From Deltaproteobacteria bacterium (GTDB lineage: Bacteria; Lernaellota; Lernaellaia; JACKCT01): a DNA stretch of 53,253 nucleotides. Shown here in pieces: positions 29,317-40,454 of the stretch. Below the pieces are notes generated by a model. That model worked only from the letters and a program-made list of their open reading frames with translations. It was not told where the DNA came from and made no database searches. Every line of letters starts with the position of its first letter. Position 1 is the stretch's first letter. The position numbers and the translations under genes are program-made. The DNA lies in NCBI GenBank assembly GCA_027493875.1, contig JAOSJX010000013.1, positions 1-53,253 of the forward strand. Reading direction: 5' to 3'.

Positions 29317-31255
29317 TCAATCGGGTCCGGCGGTGAGGACATTGTCGACGATGAAATCGGCGATGCATTCGCCGACGCGCCGGTGGCCTTCGACGTTCAA
29401 ATGAACGATGTCCTCGTCGAGGACCGGGGCGGATTCGGGCGGGCCTTGCCACATGATTTTGTTTAAGTCGAGGACCGGCACGTTCAGTTCTTTCGCGGTT
29501 TCCAGCATGGTCACTTCGAGGTCGGTTCGGCGGAATCCCTGACCGAGCCGGTGGTCGGCGCACTGATACTCCACGATGAAAACGGGCTTGACGCCATGGT
29601 CGCGGGAGAGGGCGGCGAAGTCGACGAGATTTTTTTGAAGTCCTCCACCGACTTCGTCGGCACCGGATCGCGCGGCGCGCCGCGAAGGGCCGTCCATTCA
29701 TCCCAGGCGCCGCGGATGAACGCCGAGAACGCGCGGTATACGCGAACGCGCGACAACCGGCGATCGACGGTCTGCACAAGGCGACGCGACGGGTCGGTGG
29801 CCATCTCGTACATCTCGCGCAGCGTGTACGCCCCATAATTTTGAAGGATGTCGTTGCGGACGAGATAGAACACGGCGATGTCAGGATGGTAGTCGAGCAC
29901 CAGATAGCGGTAGAGAATCAGAAGTTGCAGGGAGGCGTAGCCTTTCTGCGCGGCGTTGACGACCTCGACGGTCCGGCCAGCGCGCTCGGCGAGCCGGTGC
30001 TCCATCACCTCGCCGAAGGTATCGGCGACGCGCACCCCTTGCCCGTACGCGTTCGACCCGCCGAGCAACGCAAGACGCAAAACACCGGGCGGCTTTTTCC
30101 CGCGGAGTTTCGCCGGAACGAAACTCGATGTTGCGGATCGTGTATTCCTGCGTTTGCATAAAAAGTTCGTCGTCCACGAATTCGCGGGGGCCGAACAGAA
30201 GCATATTTTCCGCGATTTGTTCGGCGGCGCTTTCGCGCGGGGCGAACAATTGTTCGGCTTCGGGCAAGAGCAGCGCGAGTTCCGCGGCGACCGCGACGGC
30301 GGCGATTGCGGCGATCATGGCGGCGTTGTCCATGACCACGCCCCGCGAGCGCCGCGACACGAAACCGACGACCGCCAGCGGCACCACCAGGACGCCGGCA
30401 AAAAGAGCGCTCCGCGCGCATCATCCATGAAGAGCAGGGACGCTCCGACGAGGGCCGCGGCGACCGCGAACGCGGCGGTCATGGCGATGCGCGGCCGGGT
30501 ATGGCGCGCAACGTAAATGATGCGCGCGGCGACGACGGCCGCGGCCGCCGCCGCGACGAGCGAATGCACCGGCGCCCCAGCCAGCGCGCCGGCGGACGCC
30601 GACAATAAGGGCACGCACGTGAGCGTGAAGATTCCGTCGGCGTGCTTGGCGGTGGCTTTGCGCGATCCGCGATCGCCGCCCGTCCCCCGGCCACCAGCAG
30701 CACGACGGCGAACGCGCTTCCGAACATCCATGCCACGAGGCTCGCGGAAAACTCCGGCACCGGCATAAAATCGAAATTCCTTTCGGTCCCCGCCGCGGGT
30801 TTGATGCGGACGCCGAGCAGATCGAAGGACGAATCGCCGGACGTGAGCGACAGGCACGAGGCGCCGAGGACGTCCGCGGCGATGCGCCGCGCGGGGGCGC
30901 CGTCCACCACGGCGAGAACCTCTTTCTCGCGCACGTCGAGGATCACCTGGCGGGGCGGCGGCGCGCCTTCGCGAAAATCCGGTTCCAATTCGTAGGTGAC
31001 GTCGGCGCATTTTTCACCTCCAAGACCGAGGGTGATGCGCTGAAAATCGATCATCCGAAACGCGAAGACCGCTTCGAGTCCGTCCGCGCCGAAGCCGCGG
31101 GGCGCTTCGTAGACGAGACGTGTTCCGGCGGGAACGAAAAGCCGTCCGCCGCGCCGCTCGGGGTGGCCGATTCGGGCGCTCCATCCGTCGGGCAGTTCAA
31201 CGGTTTCACCGGCGCGCCGCGTATCACACCACAGAGCGAACGCGAGGGCGGTCAC
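29317..31255 (-). CDS. Membrane protein fused to SGNH hydrolase domain, copy 2 (frameshifted)
   Basis: About 645 residues from five segments, with indels near 30650, 30380, 30085 and 29640. An outside domain of about 150 residues after the first helix (DLLGVRIKPA) comes first. Several membrane helices follow (LVAWMFGSAFAVVLLVAGG, FAVAAALVGASLLF), then the SGNH domain. It shows LALLGGSNAYGQG (serine), VVNAAQKGYAS, FYLVRNDI (block III Asn) and DIVHLNVEG (Asp and His). I mark GTG 31255. The frame stays open to an ATT 8 nt behind a perfect AAAGGAG at 31315, so the true start may be a rare ATT giving SFPIRLRSLRFLQSLIW upstream. Likely acyl-group transfer or removal outside the membrane. Confidence 0.65.
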
Positions 31256-31338
31256 GGCCCAGATCAGGGATTGAAGGAAACGGAGCGAGCGGAGGCGAAT
31301 CGGAAAGCTCCTTTGGTTTCAGCCGGTTAGAGCGGTTC

Positions 31339-31347
31339 ATTCTAGCA
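31339..31347 (-). promoter_or_regulatory. Extended -10 promoter element of the membrane-SGNH gene
   Basis: TGCTAGAAT on the minus strand (TG plus TAGAAT). No good -35 is seen, as expected for an extended -10 promoter. The sequence TAGAATGA is shared with the promoter at 27509. Confidence 0.35.
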
Positions 31348-31432
31348 CAGCGGATCGTCCGGTGCGCCTTGACACTCGGGACGATTTCCGCGAAGAACGG
31401 AGGCGTTTCGACACGGAATCACGGAGCTTCCC

Positions 31433-32801
31433 ATGCGTTCTCCGCTTATCGCCGCCGCCATGGTCATAGGGTTCGCCGCCGCCGCCCACGCCGCGGAACG
31501 CGTGACGCCGGTGGTGGAGGCGGTGCGCTCCGTGGGTCCGGCGGTGGTGAACATCTCGACCGAGCAGGTCCAGCGCGGCGATTTCCCCGTGTTTCAGGAC
31601 CCGCGCTACGAGAAGTTCTTTCGAGAATTCTTCGAGTTTTACCAGCAGCCGTCGACGCGGGCCAAGATGGAAGAACATACGCTCGGCAGCGGCGTCGTCG
31701 TCGATCCCGAGGGCTATATTCTGACGAACGAGCACGTTGTGCTCGGATCGGGCCGGCTGCGCGCGACGTTGTCGGATGGACGATCGTTCGAAGCGCGCGT
31801 CGTGGGCACGGAGCCGGCGAAGGACCTGGCGGTTCTCAAGATCGATGGCGACGCGCCCTTCCCCGCCGCGCGTCTCGGCCGATCGAAGGATTTAATGATC
31901 GGCGAAACCGTGATCGCCATCGGCAGTCCGTTCGGCCTGTCGAATACGGAGACGACCGGTGTCGTCTCCGCGATGGAACGGACGATCCGAACCGAATCGG
32001 GCCGCGTGTACGTCGATTTCATCCAGACCGACGCGTCGATCAACCCGGGAAATTCGGGCGGGCCGCTGCTCAACATCAACGGCGAGGTGATCGCGGTCAA
32101 CACGGCCGTTTACGGCCAGGCGCAAGGGATCGGCTTCGCCGTCCCGATCGACTCGGCGAAGCTTGATCGTCGAGGATTTGATTCGCTACGGACGCGTGCA
32201 CTACGGTTGGTTCGGATTGCGCGTGCGCGATCTGACACCTCGCATCGCGCAGGCGCTGCGCTATGAGGGTCCGGGCCGCGTGTACGTCTCGATGTGTTTC
32301 GACGGTTCTCCGGCGCACGAGGCGGGCATCCGCGAAGGCGACGTGATCGAGGAGGTCGGCCAGCACCGCATCGCGGCGGTGGATGCCTATAAGAGCGTTA
32401 TTCTCGGTTTCACCGCCGGCAATCCCGTGCGTTTTACGCTGAACCGGAAAGGCCAAAGTCTTGAAACGGTCGTCACGCCGACGGGCTTTCCGAAATCAAT
32501 GGTGGAGCCCTATGCTTGGACGCTTTTGGGCGTGAAAGCACGCCCCGCCACGAAGAGCGACGCGCGGAAACTCGGGCTGGCGCGCGACGGCGGGATGATC
32601 GTTTCGAAACTGCGGCCGAGCGGCCCGGCGGCGGAAGCGGGCTTGCGGCCGGGCGACGTCATCCTGGAGATCGGCAACATCGCGGTCACGTCGGCGGACG
32701 AGTTCAGCATCGCGGTCGCGGCGCTCCGTTTGAAATCCTCCACCGTCGTGCTCGTCCAACGCGGCCCCTACGGCGTGTACGTGTCGCTGCCGCTTCCCTG
32801 A
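31433..32801 (+). CDS. HtrA/Do-type periplasmic serine protease (one indel)
   Basis: About 455 residues. A signal peptide (MRSPLIAAAMVIGFAAAAHA) opens the protein. The S1C protease domain follows with the triad in TNEHVVLG (His), AKDLAVLKI (Asp) and NPGNSGGPL (Ser). Two PDZ domains come next, the first starting near YGWFGLRVRDLTP, the second near LGLARDGGMIV with AEAGLRPGDVILEIG. One indel near 32160 separates protease from PDZ; repair reads SAKLIVEDLIRYG. A good ribosome site (ACGGAG) lies 8 nt before the ATG. It degrades or refolds damaged envelope proteins. TTGACA at 31369 is a possible -35 box without a convincing -10. Its stop overlaps the next start. Confidence 0.88.
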
Positions 32802-33815
32802 TGTCGGTCGCCGCAAAACTCCGGGGCAAACTCCTGGCCGGCGTCAGCATCGGCGCGCTGGTCTATCTCCGGGCTCATTATTTATTCGGGATGGGACGAG
32901 GTGCGCGAGGCGATGGGCCGTTTCCCCTGGGGATGGGCGCCCGTCTTGCTCGCGCTGGCCTTTACGAACTACGTGCTGCGTTTTTTCAAGTGGGACTATT
33001 ACCTGCGGCGCATCGGCGCGTCGGTTCCGAAGGGCGACAGTTTCATCGTCTTTCTTTCCGGCCTCACGATGGCCATCAGCCCCGGGAAGATCGGCGAGCT
33101 GCTCAAAAGCGTTTTTCTCCGGCAGGTCTCGGGCGTGCCGCTGGCGCGGTCGATGCCGATTGTGGTGGCCGAACGGCTGACGGACTTCGTGGCGCTGGTG
33201 ATCATTTCGTTTCTCGGGATCGGTTTTCTCGCCGGCGGCGATTCCGCCATGCTGTTCGCCGTTGCGGGCGTCCTGGCGGCGTTTATTCTTTCGGTATCGA
33301 ATCGCCGCGTTTCGCTGTTCGTCATTTCCCTTCTCGAACGCGCCCCGCTCGTCGGGCGCCTGGGTCACCGGCTGCACACGGCGTATGAGAGTATGGCGAG
33401 CCTGCTGGCTCCGCGTCCGCTGTTCGCGGCCACGGCGTTGTCGGTTGCGGCGTGGATGTGCGAGTGCGCGGGGATGTATCTGGTTGTCCGCCTGTTCGAC
33501 GGCGGCGCGACCCTGCCCGCGGCGTCGTTCGTTTACGCGTTCGGCACGATTGTCGGCGCGGTGGCGCCGGGCGGGCTCGGCCTGACGGACGGCACGCTCG
33601 TGGCCATGCTGCAAAACGACGCCGTGATGTCGGGCGCGCCGCTGGCGCGCGGCGTCGCGGGCACGGCGACGATGATCATCCGCATGGCGACCTTGTGGTT
33701 CGCGGTGCTGGTCGGCGGCATCGTCTTGCTCGCGTTTCAGAAGCGTTTCGCCGGCGCCGAGAGCATGCTCGACGCCGGCGAAGCGTCCTATCAGAAATCA
33801 GGGCGCGGGCGCTAA
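32801..33815 (+). CDS. Lysylphosphatidylglycerol synthase-TM/flippase-like membrane protein 2 (one indel)
   Basis: About 337 residues with about seven to eight membrane segments. Family landmarks are SGLTMAISPGKIGELLKSVFLR early, VVAERLTDFVALV in the middle and IVGAVAPGGLGLTDG near the end. All are typical of the UPF0104/AglD2 group. The start MSVAAKLRGKLLAG overlaps the protease stop (TGATG), so the two are coupled. An extra C near 32868 shifts the frame; repair reads YLGLIIYSGWDEV. The role is probably in lipid or lipid-linked sugar handling at the membrane. It ends 1 nt from the convergent Kelch gene. Confidence 0.78.
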
Positions 33816-33816
33816 A

Positions 33817-35061
33817 TCAGCATCCGCAGCATCCGGAATCGTCGTCGTCGTCGTCGCCGCCGGCGTCGTCGTCGTCGCCGACCGAGTCATCGTCGTCATC
33901 ATCGTCATCATCGTCGTCGTCCGCGTCATCGTCGTCCGCGTCGTCGTCCGTAACGTCGTCATCCGTGACATCGTCATCGGTTACGTCGTCGTCGCCGGTG
34001 TCGTCGTCGCCGGTGTCGTCATCCCCCGGAATCGTGGTGGTCGTCGTCGTGGTGGTCGTCGTCGTGGTGGTCGTCGGGATGAAACAATCCAAGCCAAGGG
34101 GAAGCACCGAAAAGTCGGCGGCGGTGCCGGAGAACGTCGCCCCGCCGCCCGCGGCGTAGAGGTCTCCGTCGAGGCAGTCGGCCGCGACGTTCATGAGCGG
34201 ATTGGTAATCGCGTAGCCGGCGTCGTACCAGAAACCAACGCTTGAGTCGAAGTAGTAGGTATTGTCCACCGGGAGGTTATCTTCATCCCGGCCGCCGACG
34301 ATGTAAAAGAACGGATCGCTGCCGTCCATGACAACGGCGTCGCCCATCTGGTCGAGCCCGACGAGCATGTCCGAAAATCCGAGATCGCTCCACTGATTTG
34401 TCGACGGATCATAGCTCGCGGCGAGGGTCAATTTCTGAAAACTCGAGCTGTTGCCGCCCGCCGCGTACAGGAGACCGCCGAAACCGAAGGCCGCCGCTTC
34501 CCAACGCGAAATACCCATCGAGGCATATTGGGTCCACGTATTCGTCGCGGGGTCATAGCCATAGAGCGTGTCGTAGTTCGGCGCCGCGGCACCCGGCGTG
34601 AATCCCCCGAAACGGTAGAGAATACCGTCCACCCAGGCCGTCTGGTAGCCGCCCCCTTGAGCGGCCGCCGGCACGGCCGGTCCCGTGGACCAGGTGTCTC
34701 CGTCGACGTCGTAAATGTAGAACGTGTCGTCGGTCGTCGTGTCCACGTCGTCGACGTAGCCGCCCGGCACCCAAATGCGTCCGCCGTAATAGGCGGCGTC
34801 GAGGCCGCCCATCGCCAGCGGCAAGGGATCCATCACGTCCCAGGTGTCGCCGACGGCGTCGTACCGCCAGACGGTGTCGTTGTGGCCGGTCCCCGATTCC
34901 GTTCCGCCACCGATGTAATAGAGGTAGTCCCCGTCGCTCACGAGATCGCCGCCCGTCCTCGCCGCCGGCAGTTGTTCGATCGCCTGCGACCACTGGGCGG
35001 CGGCGGGCGCCGCGCAGAGAAGCGCCGCCACGATCCAAAAGATAGACGTTTTCCCAACCAT
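33817..35061 (-). CDS. Secreted Kelch-repeat protein with poly-Thr/poly-Asp tail ending CCGC
   Basis: 414 residues. ATG 35061 has an excellent ribosome site (AAAGGAGG, 5-6 nt away) and starts a signal peptide (KTSIFWIVAALLCAAPAAAQ). About six Kelch motifs follow, for example YLYYIGGGTE, RIWVPGGYVDD and LLYAAGGNSS, forming a beta-propeller. After LDCFIP comes a run of 14 Thr, then Asp-rich repeats (GDDDTGDDD, VTDDD) of about 65 residues, then SGCCGC at the very end. The tail looks like an extended surface spacer with a terminal cysteine cluster that could be a sorting or anchoring signal. The Thr run could carry O-linked sugars. Both ideas are inference; the layout itself is plain in the sequence. 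Confidence 0.85.
   Translation of the reverse strand: MVGKTSIFWIVAALLCAAPAAAQWSQAIEQLPAARTGGDLVSDGDYLYYIGGGTESGTGHNDTVWRYDAVGDTWDVMDPLPLAMGGLDAAYYGGRIWVPGGYVDDVDTTTDDTFYIYDVDGDTWSTGPAVPAAAQGGGYQTAWVDGILYRFGGFTPGAAAPNYDTLYGYDPATNTWTQYASMGISRWEAAAFGFGGLLYAAGGNSSSFQKLTLAASYDPSTNQWSDLGFSDMLVGLDQMGDAVVMDGSDPFFYIVGGRDEDNLPVDNTYYFDSSVGFWYDAGYAITNPLMNVAADCLDGDLYAAGGGATFSGTAADFSVLPLGLDCFIPTTTTTTTTTTTTTTIPGDDDTGDDDTGDDDVTDDDVTDDDVTDDDADDDDADDDDDDDDDDDDSVGDDDDAGGDDDDDDSGCCGC
33838..34078. repeat. Trinucleotide repeat tract coding for Asp and Thr runs
   Basis: Imperfect GTC/ATC triplets (Asp codons on the minus strand) and GTG/GTC triplets (Thr codons) over 240 bp. Synonymous codons are mixed, so the residues rather than the DNA repeat appear to be kept. 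Tract length may vary between strains or be mis-assembled. Confidence 0.7.
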
Positions 35062-35271
35062 CCCAACCTCCTTTGGGTTAAAGTTCGCGCGCTCCGCTTC
35101 CCGCGGACCCGTCCCGGCAAGCGACGGCACGCTTCTCAATTAAAATAAAATTTTTATTAAGCGTATTTTATGCCGTTTGGAACAAGCGCGCTATCTATTT
35201 TTTTTCGTCGCGCCGGCCAACCACGACATGCATGGATAACCGATTGAAATCAGCGAGATTTGATTCCTTCA

Positions 35272-36597
35272 TCACGTCAATCGCGACGCGAAGAGGACGG
35301 CGAAGCCGAGGAACGTGGCAAAGCCGACAATGTCGGTGACGGTCGTGAGAAAGATGGATGACGACTGCGCCGGGTCGCGGCCGAGGCGGCGCAGAACGAT
35401 GGGAATGGCCGCGCCGGCCGCTCCCGCGGCGGCCATCGACAGGATCATGGCGAGCCCGATAACGAGCGCGAGCATCGGGCGCCCGTCCCAGGCGAGCACC
35501 GCGACCCCGGTCACCGCGGCGACGATGACGCCGTTCAAAACGCCGGCGGCGAATTCCTTGAAAACGACGCGGCGCATGGTATCGGGCAGAATTTCCCTCA
35601 ACGCCAACCCGCGCATGACGACCGCGAGCGCCTGAGCGCCGGCGTTTCCTGACTGCCCCGCCACGATGGGCAGCAGAACGGCGAGCGCCGTCACCTTGGC
35701 GATGATGCCCTCGAACAGGCCGACGACGGCGGCGGCGAGAAACGCGGTGAGGAGGTTGACGAGCAGCCACGGAAGGCGTTTGCGCACCGCCGCGCCGACC
35801 GGCGACGTCGCGCGTTCGTCGCCGCCCGCGCCGACCATGCGCTGCATGTCCTCGAAGGCTTCCTGCTGCGCGGCGCTGACAACGCGGTCGGGACGGAGCA
35901 CGCCGACGAGGCGGCCCTCGCCGTCCACGACGGGGATGGCCAGGAAATTGTGCTGCCGCATGAGCTCGGCGACTTCCTCCCGGTCCATATAAGCCGGAAC
36001 GCTCACGATGCCGGTGCGGACGAAGCCGCTGATTTTATCGCCGGGCGAGGCCAACAGCAGATCGCGCATGTTGAGCACGCCGACGAGTTTTCCCTGACGG
36101 TCGGTAACGTAAAGATAATAAAGGGCTTGACGCGGCGCCCGGCGCAGTACGGCGATCGCTTCTTCGACGGTCAGATCGACGGGGATCGTGACAACCTGAA
36201 GCTCCATCATCCCGCCGGCGGTTTCCGGCGCGTAGCGCAGCAGATCGCGCAGAAGTCCGGCTTTCGACGCGTCGAGGGCGGCGAGCGCCTCGTCGCGGCG
36301 CGCGGGATCGAGGTACTGCAAGACGGACGCGGCGTGTTTGGGGCCGATGCGTCCGAGGAGCGCGGCGGCGCGCTCGTGGCCGAGGCGGTCGAGAATGGCG
36401 CCGGCGTCGGCGGGGTTGATCCTTTCGAGAACGGGTCCGACGACGGCGGGATCGAGACTCTCGATCACCCGCACGGCCTGCGCGACGTCGAGTTTTTCGA
36501 GAGCCTGCGCGGCGCTTTCGGGATGGAGGCCGGCGAAGGTGTGAACAAGTCCGGCGAGGACTTTCGCATCGTGGAGTTCGTTGGCCGGCGCATCCAT
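35272..36597 (-). CDS. mgtE: MgtE family magnesium transporter
   Basis: 441 residues from ATG 36597 (GAGAGGA site upstream), one frame. The N-terminal helical MgtE_N domain (HPESAAQALEKLDVAQAVRVIESL) covers about 120 residues. Two CBS domains follow (VDLTVEEAIAVLRR, then FVRTGIVSVPAYMDREEVAELMRQ). Five membrane segments end the protein. The conserved pore signature appears as PIVAGQSGNAGAQALAVVMRGLA, close to the P-x-x-x-x-x-GN-G-Q pattern of the family, and the last helix region has the Asp of LTTVTDIVGF. It brings magnesium into the cell, gated by Mg binding to the N and CBS domains. The 210-nt gap to the Kelch gene is A/T-rich with no named element. Confidence 0.92.
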   Translation of the reverse strand: MDAPANELHDAKVLAGLVHTFAGLHPESAAQALEKLDVAQAVRVIESLDPAVVGPVLERINPADAGAILDRLGHERAAALLGRIGPKHAASVLQYLDPARRDEALAALDASKAGLLRDLLRYAPETAGGMMELQVVTIPVDLTVEEAIAVLRRAPRQALYYLYVTDRQGKLVGVLNMRDLLLASPGDKISGFVRTGIVSVPAYMDREEVAELMRQHNFLAIPVVDGEGRLVGVLRPDRVVSAAQQEAFEDMQRMVGAGGDERATSPVGAAVRKRLPWLLVNLLTAFLAAAVVGLFEGIIAKVTALAVLLPIVAGQSGNAGAQALAVVMRGLALREILPDTMRRVVFKEFAAGVLNGVIVAAVTGVAVLAWDGRPMLALVIGLAMILSMAAAGAAGAAIPIVLRRLGRDPAQSSSIFLTTVTDIVGFATFLGFAVLFASRLT

Positions 36598-36631
36598 CGC
36601 GCGATCCTCTCGGAGCACGCCGCGGGGCGCG

Positions 36632-37182
36632 TTATTCCGCGATCAATTCGCGGTAACGTTCGAGGAACTTGTCGGACAGCCAGTTGCGGGGGGCCGATAT
36701 AGCGTTCGACGAGGCGGCCCTTCTTGTCGATCAGAAACGTTTCCGGGAACCCGGTCACGCCGTAGAGGCGGGCGGCTTCGCTGGTCTGATCGAGCATCAC
36801 CGGAACCTCAAGCTGGTAGCGGCGGAAGAAATCCGCGACGTCCTCTCGTCCACCGGCGTCGACGGAAACGGTCACGACGGCGAATTTTTCCGGGTCCATC
36901 TTACGATGCAGCGCGTGAATGTCGGGCATTTCCCGGCGGCACGGCGCGCACCAGGTCGCCCAGAAGTTCAGAAAGACGACTTTGCCGCGGTATTCGGAGA
37001 GCGAGACCGTTCGGCCGTCCATATTCTCGCGCGTAAAATCCTGAGCGAGCGTGCGCTCGCCGGTGACCCCCGCGTAGTTGCCCGGTCCGCCGCAATCCCA
37101 TCCGAAAATAAGCGTGTAGAGCACCGCCGCGAACACGACGAACATGACGACGAGTTTTTTTGTTGCCGGCCGCTTCGGCCAT
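36632..37182 (-). CDS. TlpA/ResA-like membrane-anchored thioredoxin (two indels)
   Basis: About 183 residues. An N-terminal anchor ([18 protein letters not shown]) is joined to the start MAEAAGNKK after mending the A7 run at 37155. The thioredoxin fold has [17 protein letters not shown] (active site WCAPC), [10 protein letters not shown] and the cis-proline loop [13 protein letters not shown]-run indel near 36692 hides the true end, which reads [18 protein letters not shown]. Such proteins keep periplasmic or cytochrome c thiols reduced. It lies 35 nt upstream of mgtE on the same strand and 40 nt after the terminator of the ribosomal operon. Confidence 0.85.
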
Positions 37183-37220
37183 CGGATCCCTCACGGGGCT
37201 TCGCGCGCGAAGCCGGAAAG

Positions 37221-37248
37221 AAAAAACGGGGATGCGTCTTGCCCCCGT
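37221..37248 (-). terminator. Intrinsic terminator of the ribosomal protein operon
   Basis: On the minus strand ACGGGG pairs with CCCCGT around an 11-nt loop, followed at once by a run of six T (37226-37221). It sits 29 nt after the rplQ stop and ends the long operon before the thioredoxin gene. Confidence 0.75.
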
Positions 37249-37276
37249 CTGTTCTTAAATCACTTGTCGCATCGAT

Positions 37277-37891
37277 TCAATCGGATTTCTTATCGTTTTC
37301 CTCGTCTTGTTCGGCGGCCTCCTCCGCCGCGGCGGCGGGCGCCTCTTCCGGCTCCTCCGCGGGCGCGGTTTCGGCCTTCTTCGCCTTGGCCTTCGCCTTC
37401 GCGGGCTTCTCCGCGGCGGGGGTTTCGTCCGCCGTCTTGGCCTTGGCGCGCCGGCGGCGGCGTTTCGGCTTCTCCTCTTTCGCCTCCTCTTCCGCGGCGA
37501 GGAACTCGATCAGCGCCATCGGCGCGGCATCCCCCCGCCGCGGCCCGATCTTCAGGATACGCGTATAGCCGCCGGGGCGCGCTTCGAAGCGCTCGGCCAG
37601 CTCGCCCATCAGCGACTCCACCGCTTTCTTGTCCATCAGGTAGGAGAGCATCTGGCGGTGCAAGTGAAGCTTGCGCGCGGCCACGTCCTTTTCGGCCGTC
37701 CCCGCGCCGAGGGCGCGGTAGCGTTTGCCGAGGGTCACCAGACGCTCGGCGACGCGTCGCAGCTCTTTGGCTTTGGCCTGCGTGGTGGCGATGCGGCCGT
37801 GCAGAATCAGGCTGGTGGCCATATTGCGGAACAGCACTTTCCGGTGCGGCGCGCTGCGGTTCAATTTTCGTCCGTGTAGCCTGTGTCTCAT
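37277..37891 (-). CDS. rplQ: 50S ribosomal protein L17 with long charged extension
   Basis: 204 residues, where L17 is normally about 120-130. The core from [23 protein letters not shown] to the [26 protein letters not shown] motif is standard. From about residue 130 the tail is a Lys/Ala/Glu-rich low-complexity stretch ([16 protein letters not shown], then [18 protein letters not shown]). No frameshift is needed, so the extension appears real. It is last in the operon, ahead of a terminator. Confidence 0.95.
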   Translation of the reverse strand: MRHRLHGRKLNRSAPHRKVLFRNMATSLILHGRIATTQAKAKELRRVAERLVTLGKRYRALGAGTAEKDVAARKLHLHRQMLSYLMDKKAVESLMGELAERFEARPGGYTRILKIGPRRGDAAPMALIEFLAAEEEAKEEKPKRRRRRAKAKTADETPAAEKPAKAKAKAKKAETAPAEEPEEAPAAAAEEAAEQDEENDKKSD

Positions 37892-37946
37892 CGTCGTCGT
37901 CCTTTGTCCTCGCGCGCGCTCTGGAGCGGCGGCGCGCCGAGCGGTC

Positions 37947-38972
<1,026 letters not shown>

Positions 38973-39003
38973 GCTTTGGGCCCCCTAGGGATAGGGATTT
39001 GCG

Positions 39004-39633
39004 TTACTTCGAGTACAACTCAACGATGAGCTGGGCGTTGATCGTGCTTTCCAGTTCCGGCCCGGTGGGCAGGGACTGCACGACACCCTTAAAGTTCTGA
39101 TGATCCACTTCGATCCAAGCCGGCACGCCGCGGCGCTGCACGGTCTCGATCGCGTCAGCGACGCGGGCGATTTTCCGCGATTTCTCGCGAAGCACGACGG
39201 TCTGCCCGGGCTTCACGAGGAAGCTCGCGATATTGACCTTGCGGCCGTCGACGGTGAAATGGCCGTGGTTGACCAGATGGCGCGCTTCGCGGCGGCTGCC
39301 GGCGAATCCCATGCGGTAGACCACGTTGTCGAGCCGGCGCTCCAGCATGACGAGCAAGTTCTCGCCGGTGACGCCCTTTTGCTTGTCCGCCCGTTTGAAG
39401 TACTGGCGGAACTGACGCTCCATGATGCCGTAGAGGCGCCGCGCCTTCTGCTTTTCGCGGAGCTGAACGCCGTAGTCGGAGACTTTGCTGCGCCGCCGCT
39501 GCCCGTGGATGCCGGGGGCGTATTTGCGGCGCTCAATGGCGCACTTCTCCGTGTAGCAGCGGTCCGCCTTGAGGAAAAGCTTTTCGTCCTCGCGGCGGCA
39601 CAGACGGCAAACCGAATCAACGTATCGTGCCAA
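39004..39633 (-). CDS. rpsD: 30S ribosomal protein S4
   Basis: 209 residues, one frame, usual length. It binds 16S rRNA early in assembly. The S4 RNA-binding domain is at [25 protein letters not shown]. The N-terminus has a four-cysteine set ([23 protein letters not shown]), the zinc-binding form of S4. Confidence 0.97.
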   Translation of the reverse strand: MARYVDSVCRLCRREDEKLFLKADRCYTEKCAIERRKYAPGIHGQRRRSKVSDYGVQLREKQKARRLYGIMERQFRQYFKRADKQKGVTGENLLVMLERRLDNVVYRMGFAGSRREARHLVNHGHFTVDGRKVNIASFLVKPGQTVVLREKSRKIARVADAIETVQRRGVPAWIEVDHQNFKGVVQSLPTGPELESTINAQLIVELYSK

Positions 39634-39653
39634 GGGTTATCCCTCCTCTTTCC

Positions 39654-40043
39654 TCAGACGCGCCGGCGCTTCGGCGGACGGCAGCCGTTATGCATGATCG
39701 GCGTGACGTCCTTGATGGTGCTGATCTTGAACCCGCCGGCGAGGATGGCGCGCAGCGCGGCTTCGCGCCCGCTGCCCGGTCCTTTGACGTAGACGGCGAG
39801 CTGCTTGACGCCGTGCTCGGCGGCTTTCTTCGACGCTTCCTCCGCGGCGATCTGCGCCGCGTAGGGGGTGGATTTCCGGCTGCCTTTGAAGCCGGAGCCG
39901 CCGGCGGTGGCCCAGCAGATCGTGTTGCCGGACAAGTCGGTGATCGTCACGATCGTGTTGTTGAACGTGCACTGAATGTGCGCGATCCCCGACGGAATGT
40001 TCTTTTTGGCGGCTTTCGCGCCCGACCGTTTTCCTTTGGCCAT
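39654..40043 (-). CDS. rpsK: 30S ribosomal protein S11
   Basis: 129 residues, one frame. Family motifs [19 protein letters not shown] and the C-terminal [18 protein letters not shown] are intact. It forms part of the platform of the small subunit. It lies 20 nt before rpsD. Confidence 0.97.
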   Translation of the reverse strand: MAKGKRSGAKAAKKNIPSGIAHIQCTFNNTIVTITDLSGNTICWATAGGSGFKGSRKSTPYAAQIAAEEASKKAAEHGVKQLAVYVKGPGSGREAALRAILAGGFKISTIKDVTPIMHNGCRPPKRRRV

Positions 40044-40064
40044 GGACCGGTGTCCTCCCTATCC

Positions 40065-40439
40065 TCAGACCGTTTTCTTCTTCTTGATGGTTCCGCGCTT
40101 GGGCCCCTTGCGCGTGCGCGCATTCGTGTGCGTCCGCTGTCCGCGCACGGGCAGGCCGCGCCGGTGACGCAGCCCGCGGTAGGTCCCCAGATCCATGAAC
40201 CGCTTGATGTTCATGGAAATTTCCTTGCGCAAATCGCCTTCGACCTTGACGCGCTCGTCGATCTCGCGGCGGATCTGCGCGACTTCGGCGTCGGTCAACT
40301 GCCCGGCGCGCACGTTTTCGTCCACGCCGACGGCGGCGAGGATTTTTCGGCTTGTTTCCCGCCCGATCCCGTAAATGTAGGTCAGCGCGACGACAACGCG
40401 CTTATCGTTCGGAATATCGACACCAGCAATACGCGGCAC
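40065..40439 (-). CDS. rpsM: 30S ribosomal protein S13
   Basis: 124 residues, one frame. [20 protein letters not shown] and [20 protein letters not shown] are the signature ends. It contacts the 50S subunit and tRNA at the head of the 30S. It follows rpmJ by 15 nt. Confidence 0.97.
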   Translation of the reverse strand: MPRIAGVDIPNDKRVVVALTYIYGIGRETSRKILAAVGVDENVRAGQLTDAEVAQIRREIDERVKVEGDLRKEISMNIKRFMDLGTYRGLRHRRGLPVRGQRTHTNARTRKGPKRGTIKKKKTV

Positions 40440-40454
40440 GATGTGTCCTCCTTC

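Noticed and set aside
33452..34159. A plus-strand frame with poly-Ser opposite the Kelch tail
   Set aside because: It is the antisense of the Asp/Thr codon repeats and has no start signal or domain.
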